A stretch of 64,000 nt of DNA from Ganoderma boninense. Its lineage: Eukaryota > Basidiomycota > Agaricomycetes > Polyporales > Polyporaceae. The stretch spans positions 3,791,612-3,855,611 of the forward strand of contig CM035304.1 of NCBI GenBank assembly GCA_002900995.3, given 5' to 3'. Positions 22,719 to 34,447 of the stretch are shown here, in pieces. Positions within the stretch are counted from its first letter, which is position 1. Every line of letters starts with the position of its first letter. The notes below the pieces were generated by a model that did no database searches, was not told where the DNA came from, and saw only the letters and a list, made by a program, of their open reading frames with translations. The position numbers and the translations under genes were made by a program.

Positions 22719-24553
22719 ATGGCGGGATCCTCCAATTTTGTTGATCTTACCCACCACCTTTCCCCAGAAACGCTCATTCGAAAGGCGAACCCGTTGAAGG
22801 ACCTCATCCGCGTTGCCTTGGAAAACCCGCACCTTGTTACCCTTGCGAATGGTACGCGGTTCATTCTTTGATTCCTCGAACGACGCTGATGATTCTATTC
22901 TTATACGTACAGGCAACCCCCACTCCAGCTTGTCCCCCTTCCGCCGGGTCGACTTCGAAGTTGCCTCCCTTACAGCCACTGGAGATCCCGTCTCCTCCTG
23001 GCGCGCCCTCGGCGCATCTGCGCCCACCCAAATGTTCTCCGTCGGCGTCCCTTCCGACGCAAAATCTACACAGCTACTTAGCGAGTCGATGCAATATGGT
23101 CACGGCGCGGGACTCGAGCAGGTCCTGCGCGTCGTCGCGGACCTCAACGGGTTCTACCACAGCGCGCCCGCGCACGTCGCGACGATGACGCTCGGGAACG
23201 CGGACGCAATCACGAAGGTGTTCCGCCTGCTCGGCGCGCCCGGAGACTACTTCCTGGCGGACGAGTTCACGTTTGGGCCGATGCCGCTCGCGGCGGATGC
23301 GCATGGCGTAAGATGGGTTCCGGTAAGGATCGATGGCGGGGGCATCATACCGGAGGAGCTTGAGCGTATACTGGAGGAATGGAACCCCGAGCTCGGAAGA
23401 AGACCTCATGTGCTGTACACTACGCCGTAGGTTACCACCGACCCGTTTCCTCGATCTAAGGAGTTCACGACCGCGATTGATCTTCGATCTAGGTGCGGCC
23501 AGAACCCGACAGGTTCTACATTGAGCTTGGAGCGTAGGAAGCGCATATACGGGCTCGCGCAGAGGTTCGACTTTATTATTGTTGAGGATGGTAAGCTACT
23601 CTGTGTAGGATTTTATTGTTTCTCGACATCTGAGGGCTATCTCCTAGACCCCTACTATTTCCTGCAATACGACAAGCCCAACTCCCCACCCGCAGATCCC
23701 GCTAAGCCATTCCCGACCTCGTTCCTCTCCCTCGATGTCGACGGCCGCGTCATCCGCATCGACAGGTATGCACACACCTTCTCCAACCCCGGCCCAACTA
23801 GCACTAACCTCTATCGCAGCTTCTCTAAGGTCCTCGCCCCAGGCCTCCGCCTGGGCTACATAACAACCGCACCCCTCTTCCGTCCACACCTCGTCAACCT
23901 TATCGACTTCTCGACGCAGAACCCGTCCGGCCTCCCTCAAATCCTTCTCACGCAGCTTCTCGGGCCGGACGGCTGGACACTGGCCGGCTTCGACCGGTGG
24001 GTCCGGAGCCTGCGCCACGACTACCAGCGGCGGCGCGACCACTTCCTCGCGCTCTTCGAGACGCACGTCGGGAGCACAGGCTGGGCGCACACGGACGTGC
24101 CAGAAGCAGGCATGTTCTTCTGGGTGCGCGTGTCCGTCGAGCGACACCCCCGCTTCCGTGTCAGCGCGCCAGTTACAACAGATGCCGACGGCGCTGGCGA
24201 GGGGCAAGCGCGGGTCGTGGCGCGGACGAACGCGAAGGAGCTCATGGCGGAGCTTTTCGAGGCGTGCGTCGCGCGAGGGCTGCTCGTGTGCCCCGCGACG
24301 ATCTTCGTGCTCCCGACCGACGGCACGTTCGAGAGCGAGTCCATCGACGACGTGAGTGACCTGCATCCCTTGCCTACAGCGAAGAGTGTCGCTGACGCTG
24401 CGTTACTGCGATACTTTCTCTGGCATGTGTCAGCGATCCAACTTCCTGCGCCTGACGTTCGCGGGTTCCGAGGAGACTATGGATGCGGGCATCCCCATCC
24501 TGGGCAAAGTCCTTAACGAATTCTTCGCGAACCCCGGCAAGCCCGACCCGTAA
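22719..24553 (+). CDS. PLP-dependent aminotransferase, fold type I, ARO8/2-aminoadipate type
   Basis: Class I/II aminotransferase transferring an amino group between an amino acid (probably aromatic or 2-aminoadipate) and an oxoacid with pyridoxal phosphate, probably cytosolic. Exons are 22719-22851, 22913-23426, 23493-23590, 23648-23765, 23820-24351 and 24434-24553, giving 504 residues, about the usual length. Key features in order: MAGSSNFVDLTHHLSPETL start; YGHGAGLEQVLR; TLGNADAITKVFRLL; TTPCGQNPTGSTLS; VEDDPYYFLQY, with the Asp that contacts the pyridine nitrogen; and SFSKVLAPGLRLGY, with the Schiff-base lysine split from its Ser codon by an intron. The C-terminal small domain reads PEAGMFFWVRV. 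A loop with TTDADGAGEGQA looks like a lineage insertion. No signal peptide is seen. Symbol withheld because several paralogues share these motifs. Confidence 0.93.
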
Positions 24554-25095
24554 TCGTGCGCTCACGTCGCGACTTCATTTAGAGGTCTGCCAACGTGGTC
24601 GTGTCGAAATTTCGTTTACAAGACTAGGGGCGGGACAACAGCTTTCACACATGGTATCTCTCGACATTTTTCGCTACGGATGTGCACATATGGGTAGAAT
24701 ATATTACAACTTCCAGTGCGTTTTAGGAATAACAACACCAAGTCGCGCGTCTAGTATAGCATACAGTACATGGTAACGACACAAGTGCTGGTCGAACGCA
24801 AGCAACGCCAACCCTGTCACCGTCGTCGTGGACGCTAAGCACCGAGGCAGGAGGGGCAACAAGGAACGAGCGGTGAATACAAACAATTATCAGGGCATCC
24901 ACGAAGCTGATAAGTTAAACGAGCGTGTGAGTGAACGACAGTGGTAGTGTGGTGGTAGTAGTAGTCCCAATTAGAGCCGTTGATTTTCTATGCATTCATG
25001 GGGCTGCGAAGAGGGAGGCAGTGTATGTATCAGTGTCCGCGCGCGACATCTTCGATGCGTGGTAGATGGACATACCTGAGACCGATCTGCGCATC
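24554..25095. other. Intergenic region between convergent genes
   Basis: About 540 bp between the ends of the plus-strand aminotransferase and the minus-strand disordered-protein gene. It should contain both 3' UTRs. No gene, repeat or RNA fold is supported. Confidence 0.5.
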
Positions 25096-26883
25096 CTAGC
25101 GATACGAGACGCTGCGCATGACCTGCTTCCACACCCGCGCGATCGTCGATCTCCTCCTCTTCAAGTTGTCCTTCTCCTCCGCCGTAAGGCCCTCGCGCGC
25201 CTTCGTCTTTGCCTCTGCCGGTGCCGTCGCAGCGCGCGCATGGCGAGGCGGGCGAGGCGGCCCAAACCACAGAGCGTCCTCCCCGTAATCACCAGGCGAC
25301 GCGCTCCTGCTAGGCGCAGAGCGCGTGCTATACGTCTGGGACGCCATCGATCCGATCGAGCCCACGGACCCGACGGACTTGACGTCGACTGCAACCACCC
25401 GCTCTTTCTCCTTCCCCTTTCCTTTCACGTCGTACGGAGCGCTGTAGAACGCCTCCGGCGGCACGGGCACATCGTTGAGCTGGATCTGCACTCCGCTGTC
25501 CGGGGACGGCAGCATGATCCCGAACTCGTCCGCGCCTAAGCTGATGAGAGACACAGGCGGGTCCGCGAACGAGACGGAGAGGGACGATGCCGACGTCGCG
25601 GTCGAGCTCGTGGTGAGTGGAGGCGTCTCGCACCCCTCCCCTCTGCCCTCGCCCTCGCCCTCGCCTTCGCCTTCCCCCTCTCCCGAGACGGAGCGGTCCC
25701 CAAAGTACTCTGACGTCGACGCTGATGCGGAAGCGGACGCGCGGCTCCGCGTCGACGCAAGCGACGACGTGCGCGAGCGAAGCTCCGATGGCATCGGCAA
25801 AAGCGCGTGGGTCGGTGCGGTCGCGGGATGGCGAGGGACGCGGCCATGCGACACGCTAGGTGCGACGTGCGCAGCGGGCGGGCGGCTGGGGCCGCCCCCG
25901 GGCGACTTCGCCCGTGCCGCTGCCGACGCAGAAGGAGTTGACACAGATATAGTAGATGCGCGACGTGCCTCGCGAGCGGAGACGGGCATGACGACGCCTT
26001 GCGCCTTGAGGCCCGCGCGGGAGAACTTGGGGACCGCGGCCTGGGTGAGCCAGTTCTCCTCTGGGTTGCGCGACGTCGAGGGCGGGAGACGGCCGGCGAT
26101 GGAGAGGCGCGTGCTAATGCGCGCGTCTGTCTGTCCTTGGCCCTGGCCTTGGCCATGAGGTTGAATGACACTCCTGCGCGCGTGGTCGGGGCGCGGGCGA
26201 GGTCGCGGGGTCACGGTAGGCAGGTTTTCGCGCGAGGAGAGCGGGCTGTTAGGCACTGAGACCGAGACAGGGCGCAGAAGGATGGGAGAGCGTGGCGGCG
26301 ATGAAGATGGCGACGGGGATGGGGATATGTTTTGCGATCTACGGTTTGCCATCTTGTCATGCGCCCATACCGGCATGGGAGGGACGGGCGGCGTGTCCGT
26401 CGCTCCCAACGACCGCAAACGTTGGCGAGGCTTTCCGACCGGTTGATCAGGGACGGAGCTTACGCTAGAACCAGAACTTGTGCCTGAGGTAGAGGGAGGG
26501 GCAGGTGTGGTGGAAGAAGTCGAGGAAGGGAAGCTCATCTTGGAAAGGACGGCACTGAAAGTCCGCCGCCGCCGTTGCTTCTGTACAACGGCATCTTCGT
26601 CGTCTCCAGTATCCGCGATAGCAGGCGTCGTTGTCAGAGGCGAAAGGTGCTTTGTGCCTCCACGGAGAGTTGGCGGCGCGCTCAGTGGGCCGCGGTTGAG
26701 AGTATCATCGGCGACGTTGATCGAGGGACCTGCGAGAGGGGACGAGCGAAGAGGGCGCGATGCATGTAGAGGTGAGAAGGTACTGTGACTTCGCGAGATT
26801 AGTGCCGCTCGGTCGGGGATGGTGAGATTGTGTTCCAAGGACTGCATACGGGGTGGACGGGTCGGGGAAGGAGCGACGAGCAT
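25096..26883 (-). CDS. Large intrinsically disordered Ser/Pro/Arg-rich protein of unknown function
   Basis: A single uninterrupted 595-codon frame, unusual among these intron-rich genes. The protein is dominated by Ser, Pro, Thr and Arg, with phosphorylation-type stretches (TFSAVLSKMSFPSSTSST), a Gly-Glu repeat (about residues 400-417) and a DP-rich segment near LISLGADEFGIMLPSPDSG. The carboxy end is different: an acidic/basic helix-like tail (AEEKDNLKRRRSTIARVWKQ, ending MRSVSYR), probably the conserved functional part. No membrane segment or known catalytic motif is seen. Long open frames in GC-rich biased DNA can be spurious, but the non-random composition, the distinct C-terminus and the length favour a real gene. 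I do not recognise the family. Start taken at the first ATG; a downstream Met is possible. Confidence 0.65.
   Translation of the reverse strand: MLVAPSPTRPPRMQSLEHNLTIPDRAALISRSHSTFSPLHASRPLRSSPLAGPSINVADDTLNRGPLSAPPTLRGGTKHLSPLTTTPAIADTGDDEDAVVQKQRRRRTFSAVLSKMSFPSSTSSTTPAPPSTSGTSSGSSVSSVPDQPVGKPRQRLRSLGATDTPPVPPMPVWAHDKMANRRSQNISPSPSPSSSPPRSPILLRPVSVSVPNSPLSSRENLPTVTPRPRPRPDHARRSVIQPHGQGQGQGQTDARISTRLSIAGRLPPSTSRNPEENWLTQAAVPKFSRAGLKAQGVVMPVSAREARRASTISVSTPSASAAARAKSPGGGPSRPPAAHVAPSVSHGRVPRHPATAPTHALLPMPSELRSRTSSLASTRSRASASASASTSEYFGDRSVSGEGEGEGEGEGEGRGEGCETPPLTTSSTATSASSLSVSFADPPVSLISLGADEFGIMLPSPDSGVQIQLNDVPVPPEAFYSAPYDVKGKGKEKERVVAVDVKSVGSVGSIGSMASQTYSTRSAPSRSASPGDYGEDALWFGPPRPPRHARAATAPAEAKTKAREGLTAEEKDNLKRRRSTIARVWKQVMRSVSYR
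25631..25685. repeat. Hexanucleotide-like low-complexity tract encoding Gly-Glu repeats
   Basis: Repeated CCCTCG/CCTTCG units on the plus strand read on the minus strand as alternating Gly and Glu codons within the disordered-protein gene. Such tracts expand and contract by replication slippage, so length variation between strains is expected. Confidence 0.7.
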
Positions 26884-29800
26884 CGAGCCGAGGCCTTGCG
26901 ACGACTACGGAATCGAATGCGGGGAAAAGGAAGGAAAGCAGTTGGTCAGTGATGGTTCAATGTGGAGGAGAGAGGAGAGAACATGGCGGGGAGGGAGAAA
27001 GAGTATGGGCGATAAGGCGGCGAGCGAGCGGCCGCGAGAGGATATGTACATCGCGAGCCACAATCTCGCTGTTGGGTGCTAGACCTGTCAATCTCGGTCC
27101 AGATCGAGACGCCATTGAGGCGATACGATTTTGTATGATCGGAAATAAATTTCGTGGGTAAGACTGAAAGTCGCAGTGTGGGGCGGATGGAGCAAGTTGA
27201 TTGTCATTTGCGGAAGAGGGCCGACCTGCGGCACAGGCCAAACACGCTCGGATGCACTGCAGAGTGAGTTTCCAGTCATCTTCCGCGCGGCCTGGAGACC
27301 TCGTCAGATTGGAGGCAGAGGACCGCATTGAGAGATGTCCGGGCTCTATGGGAGTCGAATGATGAAGATGGAATCATGATGGTGGGAGGTGGCTGAGGTT
27401 CCACGCACAGCGTCAATGCAGCGGTGAGTCTCCACAATAAGCAGGCGTACAAGATGGCAATGGTCAAGTGAGTGCGCAGTGTGCACAAACCAGACGTCGA
27501 CTCATGGTGCGCTATGCAAACAGCCTAGCATCCACGCGCATATAGCGTGGTTTGATGGGGAAAACTGCGCCCCGAGAGAGTGTGTTCAGACCTCTGCTGC
27601 GGGGTGGCATATGCGAGAGGGCAGCGCATACAAGAGGCTCGAACAGCAGCCTGGCGAAGTGGAAGTGTAGGAGTCGAGCCCTCTACTCGGAGACGAGAGC
27701 CTGGACGAATTTTACGCATACACGGGGGTCTGTGGGACCATCGAACAGAAAACGAATGCTCACATCATTTGAAGGGGATCCAGAGGACGATGAGGGTTCC
27801 ATGGGTATTTTGCGAAAATCCGCGAAAATTGGGCGTAGAGCTTGCTTTCTTTGATTTATCCGTCCAGGAAGGAGAGAGACTTGATGGCAAAGGGAGAAAC
27901 AGAGATGGGAATGGGGTTGAAGGAAGAGAGTGGAAACTAGGCGGCGGATTTGAAGGACCTGGGGCGGAGGCAGGTTGGGGGTGGCCAGTCGGGGCCGCTC
28001 AAGGGGAGCCAGAGGTTCTGTGCCATTCTTATAAAGGATGGTATCAGAGAGAATCTGGAGGGATGACAGCGATAAGTACGGGCAGGCACAGCACGTCGCG
28101 GCCGCCGCGCCGCCATCGAAACGACCAAGCCCGTCGAGGCTTCCGAAGCGCACGCCAAATCGCGACTCGCCTTCGTCCGCTCATAGACGCCCATCCATGC
28201 CGCTTCGACAGATTCGGAGAGAGCTCGGCATCAAACGTAAACCACCCCCGCTCTCGGAATTGCGCCTGTCACGCACGTCAACCCCTCGAGCCGGCCATCC
28301 CTCAGCTAAACTCAAACGCCTGATCTGATAGCATACTCCGCCCTCTGCACCCGCTGCGATGCCCACAAGCATCAGCCGGCACTTGCATTGACGACCCCAG
28401 CATGGCAGAAATTCAATTCAGGTATGTCCCCCGCTCTGTCTCCGCCTTCCAGGTTTCACTCTTTTCAAGTTCGGTGCGGTCATCGCAGGTTCATCGTCCT
28501 TTCCAACCTCCCTTTCTTCGCAATCGTGTGGCGTTCGATAACTCGGCGCAGCCTCCACACGAGGCAGGTCCACCTCGTACGACTGGCTAGGCTATACTTA
28601 TATTATGCATGCTATCGCCTCCAGCACAACGTGTCCTGCCGCACACCGCGCGCTGCAGCGTCTCCCGCCCGTGCTTCGATCGATTTGGCTATGCGCCCAC
28701 CATGGACGCGCGCACGGAAGCTTGATGATGAATGGTTACAAGTCCCGTATGTCGCACCCAAGATTCGGTGATCTCCCTCCCGCCACACAAACCTTCAACT
28801 TACCTCCCAAGGACAAACCCGCCGGCCACGTTCTTCTCCCAAACGTGTCTCACATAAAGGCCGGACGCAGATGGTCGATCGCGCTGCTAGCTCATCGCTG
28901 CGAAGAGGTGGTTAGCCTCGGAGATATCGACACAGCCCGTACTTCGTTCTGAAACCCCTGCTACCTGCACTCTTGGTGACGTAGCTCGTGGACATAGGTC
29001 TTCCGAATGTCGAAGCCGGTGCAAGAAGTGCAGTGGCAGCTCGCTTCTTGCGATGATGCCGCCTTACCTTCTCTTGCCTTCCTATCGATGCCGACAGCGA
29101 ACCCCACAGCACGCACTTTCAGCGGGTCCAATACTTATCGTTGTCTCCAAGGGTCTTTTCGATCCATTAAAGTCCATTTATGTGCATCGTCAGACGGTAG
29201 TCTGACGTCCATGTCATCGCACGTTCTTCGGCTTCCTCTGTGGGATTCATCCGCGACAATAATTTCACGCTTACCGACGTCACTGGTCAAAATTGCTGGA
29301 GCATCTTGAATTTGAATCAGGTTCGGCGGGCTTTATCGACCGTACTCAGGAACTGGCTGCATGCTTATTCCACGCCGCGTATGCCGACCGACGATAAGCC
29401 CAGACCGTTCGGGTGGCAGTGTTTCGCCGCCCCGTCCCGATCTGGAAGAGTAGAACGGAGCGGCGGCGCCTAACCCCAGCCACCGGTGTCTTCACGACGA
29501 CACACTGCGCCCATTCGCATTGTCTCTGCCGTGCAAATGTGCTGCGCTCAGCGCATGAGGTGCCTGACCCGAGGACATATGCTACGCGGCTGTCGTGCGC
29601 GCATCCTCGAAAGTAAATCCAATACGACACGGTGCGACCGAACTCTGAAGTGTAGCGCAGTACTAACCTTCAATTGGCGACGGTACGCCCTCCTTCATAG
29701 CGCAAGCTTTGAACCATGGCATAAATGCGCGGCAAATGGTGGATCATACTACCGCATCATCACTGGCCGTGCTCTGAGCACCGTTCACGATACGACCACG

Positions 29801-30931
29801 ACTGGTGGCGTGAGTGGCTGCGACACGAATTTGAACCGCGGCGGGGATACGACTATGAACTTGGCAACGACCCTAGCCATGCCCAGCCCACCCAAGCTTC
29901 GAAACTGAAACCCGAGGTCGATAAACCCGCCGCAGCCCGGTGTTCGGCTGGGTTGGAGAGGCTCGCGCGCCGATGCGTCTACTGGGCGGGTTGTATCGTC
30001 CAGATTCGCCTGGCTCGGAACGTCTTCTTCAGACGACGTACCGCCTGTTGTCATGCAACAAAGCTAGGAGATGCAGAGTGCGGTTTGAGTGGTGGAAGCT
30101 CGGAGTGGTGAAGGCCCGGATGACGTGATAACGGCTCACCTACGGCGTAGTAATAACTTGAAGGCTTGAACATTCTGGACCTGGGGGAACGCCCAGGGCT
30201 CGGGGACGACAGTAGTTGGTCATTGCGCTCGCCAGACGGACGGAAGAGCAAATTCCCGTGCGGCCGGCGCTGCAGACCCGGTGGACAGATAGTGGCCGCG
30301 GGCGTTGTCCGGGGCGAGCGGAGACAGTTATTCATCTGAGCGGGTGAAGAGAAAGCGTGTTGAAGATGCTCCTTGCTTTCTTCACCACATCGAGGACGGC
30401 AACAACCTCGTGGCAGACGTGCCTTGGCCCAGCGCCCTTAGGATGCGCTGGGCCACTGCGCGGCTTGGAATTCTATGTACCGCTGGAACAATCTCGTCAG
30501 ACCGACGTAAACAGTAATGTTTGTGATTAAACTTACCGGCACGGATGTGCTACAAAACTGAACGCCTACAAAACATAAGGCGGTAGCCACTCAATGCCTG
30601 AGCCTCGTGTAGCGAACGACTTGCCGCCTTTGTCATGTCACAGATGGTCTCTGACAAACCGGGGGGGTGGGGGGATAGATCGAAGTAGCAAGACTTTCAA
30701 GACCCTTACCGCAGCACGCGCCCTCGTGTTGCTACTCAGAGCATGACATCACTCTAGAATGCCGAGGAATTCATATACTCAGCCTGGCAGTGCTCAACGC
30801 TGACGTCGATTACGGTATGAAGCGTCAAAACATATTACCATTAGGTGATCCTGTTCAATATTATCCAAACATAGAGAGCACGAGCGGAAAGCCGTCAAGG
30901 CGGTCCAGGGTATCCATGTCTTCTCATTACG
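26884..30931. other. 4-kb region without a convincing gene
   Basis: Several frames of 100-250 codons occur, such as 27580-28323 plus and 27683-28153 minus, but none shows a recognisable domain, and they overlap on opposite strands. TATAAA near 28031 could serve a minus-strand gene starting near 27802 (MEPSSSSGSPSND, followed by a GTGAGC donor) or a plus-strand gene starting after 28060. I could not build a full exon chain for either. Frames at 28402-28771 and 29007-29630 carry short protein-like stretches and may be exons or decayed genes. A G-rich run is present at 30661-30676. Transcript data would be needed to decide. Confidence 0.4.
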
Positions 30932-32249
30932 TCACCGCTTCAGCCACGCAAACAACCCCTTCTTCTGCCTCGTCGCACCCGTCTGTAACAGTGGCGTGTC
31001 CTCGCCAACCGCCTCATCCACGAGCATCCTCTGTGAACTCTGCGGGGTATCTTCGACCGCCGGGACGGCGTCAACATGGATCGACTGCGAAGCCGGGTAG
31101 GACGGCGGTGGAGCTAGAGGACGCCCGAAGTCGTCGAGACCGAGCGCATGCTGGCGACCACGGAAGATGATGCACATGACGAGCAGGATTCCCTGCATGA
31201 TGCCAGCGACAGCGTACGATATCCCACGCTGTGAGGCCGAAATCAACGTGGGACGATATGGGCAGACACGGTGAGGCAACTCACTTGTCCAGTTTGTACC
31301 CGGGCGAAGCGCGATGCTGAGCACCATGAGGATTGCACCTGGCGTCTGGATGCACATCATGGGGATGCTGAGCGCCCCGACAAGCTTGATGCCCCAGGTG
31401 TGCGATATCTGAGGTATATACTGGAACGCGGCGAGAAGGGCGGAGGTAACGCCAAGGAACATGGTCCAGAGATGGAGTTGGCGAGTGCGGTGGGCCTCGT
31501 CCGGGTTATTCGTCAACAAAAGCATATACGTGACGAACGAGATGACTGCGCTAGGAGAGGCCAGGGATTCGTTTGAGAGTGGGGAAGAACAACCCGGGGG
31601 GTGCTCACATGTGGACGCATACAGCCCATGTGAGGGTTATGGAAAGCTTCCAGCCTTCACGCTTGATGGGGGTCTTGATATGCCGAGGTGGGAGACCATT
31701 GGGAAGGTCGACATCTAGCTCCACGTATTTGAGGTGTGGAGGGTAGTAGACCATGTAAAGCACCAAGCTGCATGACTTCAATGCCACAGCTTCCGAACAC
31801 ACTGGAAATGGGAACTCACATCAACACGAAAAGGACCCAGACAAGAATGAGTTGAAGGACTCCAGCAATGGACTCGACACAGCTCCCGAAGGGCTATGAG
31901 CAAAGGGGCGGAAACTGGTGAGCTGATACGACAGGACGCCAAATTAGTTGCGATAGTGACTCACAAGGACCTGACAGCAACTAATAAGACCCCACTGCAT
32001 GACGATACTGCAGGATATTTTGGCGTTCCAGTAGCGTGCATGACCGTACAAGAATTACTTACATATTCAGCATGGCTGAGGCCGAAGACGTGCTACCCAA
32101 GAGAAGAAACCATGGGCTGAACCCCTCAGAGGATTTGGCGGAGATGATACGCCAGTGCTGGGGAGATCCTGATTCAGTACGCCTTTCATTCCTCGATGCG
32201 GAGGCTGGCGCACCTGGGGTAGGTAGGATATCGTAATCCCAATGCACAT
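30932..32249 (-). CDS. PQ-loop repeat membrane protein (N-terminal end unresolved)
   Basis: Seven-helix PQ-loop/SWEET-related protein; fungal relatives are vacuolar or lysosome-type amino-acid exporters. Two PQ motifs are visible: CIGITISYLPQHWRIISAKS, joined across intron complement(32158..32213), and AAFQYIPQISHTWGIKLVGA. Exons in between give SEGFSPWFLLLGSTSSASAM, IVMQWGLISCCQ and CVESIAGVLQLILVWVLFVL. The tail ends in acidic DTPLLQTG, resembling a dileucine sorting signal, then FAWLKR. The start is uncertain: the frame is open upstream of the ATG at 32249 to about 32390 without another ATG, so a first exon is probably missing. Near 31223-31280 the expected NWTTW-ISYAV join fails by one base: splicing at the good GTGAGT donor and CACAG acceptor leaves one extra G (31223-31225). 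Reading through the 56-nt intron keeps the frame but adds a hydrophilic loop. Head-to-head with AP-1 mu. Confidence 0.75.
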
Positions 32250-32680
32250 GAAAGCCGTCAGCGCGTTCGCCGACGCATCGTGATGCTGCACTTCCGTCGT
32301 AAGCAATCCATGATACGAAACAACAGAGGACGAACTGGCTGCAAGTGCTGGACATGGGAGGAGAGAGAGGGCGAAACGCGGGTGCCACACCGTGCCCGCA
32401 ACACGCCCGCAGCCGTTACGGCATAGACGCCGGATGCGCCTTCAAGCGCCCACGGGATGCTCCCAGCCCTGACGACATCCAGCAACACTCCATTACCACG
32501 CCAGTACTCTGTCCTATCCTCCGTTTCGCGCACCTCTCTTCTCCGCCGCTACGGTATCGCTTTCAGAACCTGTGGACCAGACTGCTTCACCATAGCTTTC
32601 AGCCTTCAAAATACAGCTGATTGGACCTTTGGGACAAATACCAGACCTTAGTGTTCCCGACCGTGCTCTCCCGGTTCATC

Positions 32681-34447
32681 ATGGCAAGCTTAATCGCTAT
32701 CCTCGACCTCAAGGGCAAACCCCTCATTCAACGATCATATCGAGACGACGTTCCGACCTCCTACATCGAGCGTTTCTTGCCAATAGTCCTTGACCTTGAG
32801 GAGGAGGGCCAACAAGTCACACCATGTTTCACGAGGGAAGGTGTGAACTATATGCACATCCGGCATTCCAACCTTTATCGTGAGTAGCATTTATCTGGTC
32901 ATCTGTCCCGAATCATAAACCACCTTTGAATAGTCCTTGCACTGTCGAAGCGGAACACCAACGCCGCAGAGATTATCCTCTTCCTCCACCGCCTGGTCTC
33001 CGTCCTGGTCGAGTACTTCAAGGAGCTCGAGGAGGAGTCCATCCGCGACAACTTCGTGATCATTTACGAGCTCATGGACGAGATGATGGACTTCGGTTAT
33101 CCCCAAACAACCGAAAGCAAGATCCTCCAGGAGTGCGTCTTAACCCCTCTATCCTCTATCCGAGTCGGTTTCGAACGTGACTGGGCAGGTATATCACACA
33201 AGAGTCTTACAAGCTCGAAGTTCAAGTACGGCCACCAATCGCTGTCACGAAATGCAGTATCATGGCGGTCCGAAGGTATCCGGTACCGGAAGAACGAAGT
33301 CTTCCTGGACGTTATCGAGAGCGTCAACCTACTGGTCAGTGCACACTTTCGCCCACCGTCCGTGTCTCCTGCGTGCTTCCATCTATCGTTGTTCAAGTCG
33401 CACCCGGTATTGAAGCATATATGCGCGCCTTTCCGAAGCTTGTCCTTTCCCTACGCTCCGCTCACATAACTTCCTCCTTAGGTCAACGCCAACGGAAATG
33501 TTGTCCGCTCCGAGATTCTTGGTGCCGTCAAGATGAAATGCTATCTTTCTGGCATGCCAGAGCTCCGTCTCGGCCTGAACGACAAAGTCATGTTCGAAAG
33601 CACTGGGCGCAACGCACGGGGAAAGGCGATTGAGATGGAGGACGTCAAGTTCCACCAATGTGTCCGGCTTTCACGATTCGAGAACGATCGCACGATCTCG
33701 TTCATCCCGCCCGACGGCGAATTCGAGCTGATGTCGTACCGCCTCTCAACGCCGGTGAAGCCCCTCGTGTGGGTCGAGGCTGCGGTGGAGCACCATAAGG
33801 GCAAGCAGGATCGAGTACATGGTGAAGGTGAAGGCGCAGTTTAAGCGGAGAAGCACGGCGAACAACGTCGAGATCTACGTACCAGTTCCTGATGACGCGG
33901 ATACGCCGAAGTTCAGGGTACGCTCCTTGTGTCAAGCAGCTTTTTGTTATACGGGTCCAGCTCACAATCACCTTTTTAGGCATCGACAGGTAGCGTGCAG
34001 TACGTTCCAGATAAGTCTGCGTTTGTGTGGAAGATCAAGCAACTTGGAGGTGGACGTGAGTTCCTCATGCGCGCCCACTTCGGTCTCCCTAGCGTCGTGG
34101 TGGTACGTCCCAGACTTTTTGTATTACATGTATCGTGAAATCATTGGGTTCGTATTTGCTCAGAACACGAATCTTTGGACAAGCGCGCCCCTATCACCGT
34201 CAAATTTGAGATCCCATACTTCACAGTTTCTGGTATTCAGGTCCGATACCTCAAAATCGTTGAGAAGAGTGGCTACCAAGCACTTCCTTGGGTTCGCTAC
34301 ATTACTCAGAATGGCGACGATTACAGGTAAATGTCACCTTATCCGGCTCCCCTGTCGGTATTTGTCTGACCATGTTCGTACCTTATCTCCTACAGCTTGC
34401 GTACTGCACTAGAGAAGGGGAATGCGCCCATTGTCTCCGGGATGTGA
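32681..34447 (+). CDS. apm1: AP-1 clathrin adaptor complex mu subunit, with apparent frameshifts
   Basis: Medium chain of the AP-1 adaptor, which sorts cargo at trans-Golgi and endosomes by binding YxxPhi signals. The N-terminal longin domain (MASLIAILDLKGKPLIQRSY, then HRLVSVLVEYFKELEEESIR, MDFGYPQTTESKILQE) and the C-terminal mu-homology domain (SWRSEGIRYRKNEVFLDVIE, then GVFDLS-like ELRLGLNDK, IPYFTVSGIQVRYLKIVEK, WVRYITQNGDDY) are both present. The first introns splice cleanly. Two positions break the frame by one extra base without room for an intron: AAA at 33250-33252, between IAVT and NAVSW, and the GGCAAGC at about 33799-33805, between HHKG and SRIEYM. The last large exon join after LPSV near 34095 is also awkward. 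AP-1 mu is normally essential and single-copy, so sequencing indels are the likeliest explanation, with a decaying duplicate as the alternative. Stop at 34445-34447. Confidence 0.88.

Noticed and set aside
23644..24366. 240-codon antisense frame in the aminotransferase gene
   Set aside because: It lies opposite the exons with the PLP lysine motif, and its translation is a His/Arg/Glu-rich shadow.
27580..28323. 247-codon plus-strand frame
   Set aside because: Composition is unlike a protein, it overlaps an equally long frame on the other strand, and it has no recognisable motif.
30661..30676. G-run as possible quadruplex or telomere-like repeat
   Set aside because: A single short irregular run without repeated units. 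It is not telomeric and gives no clear function.
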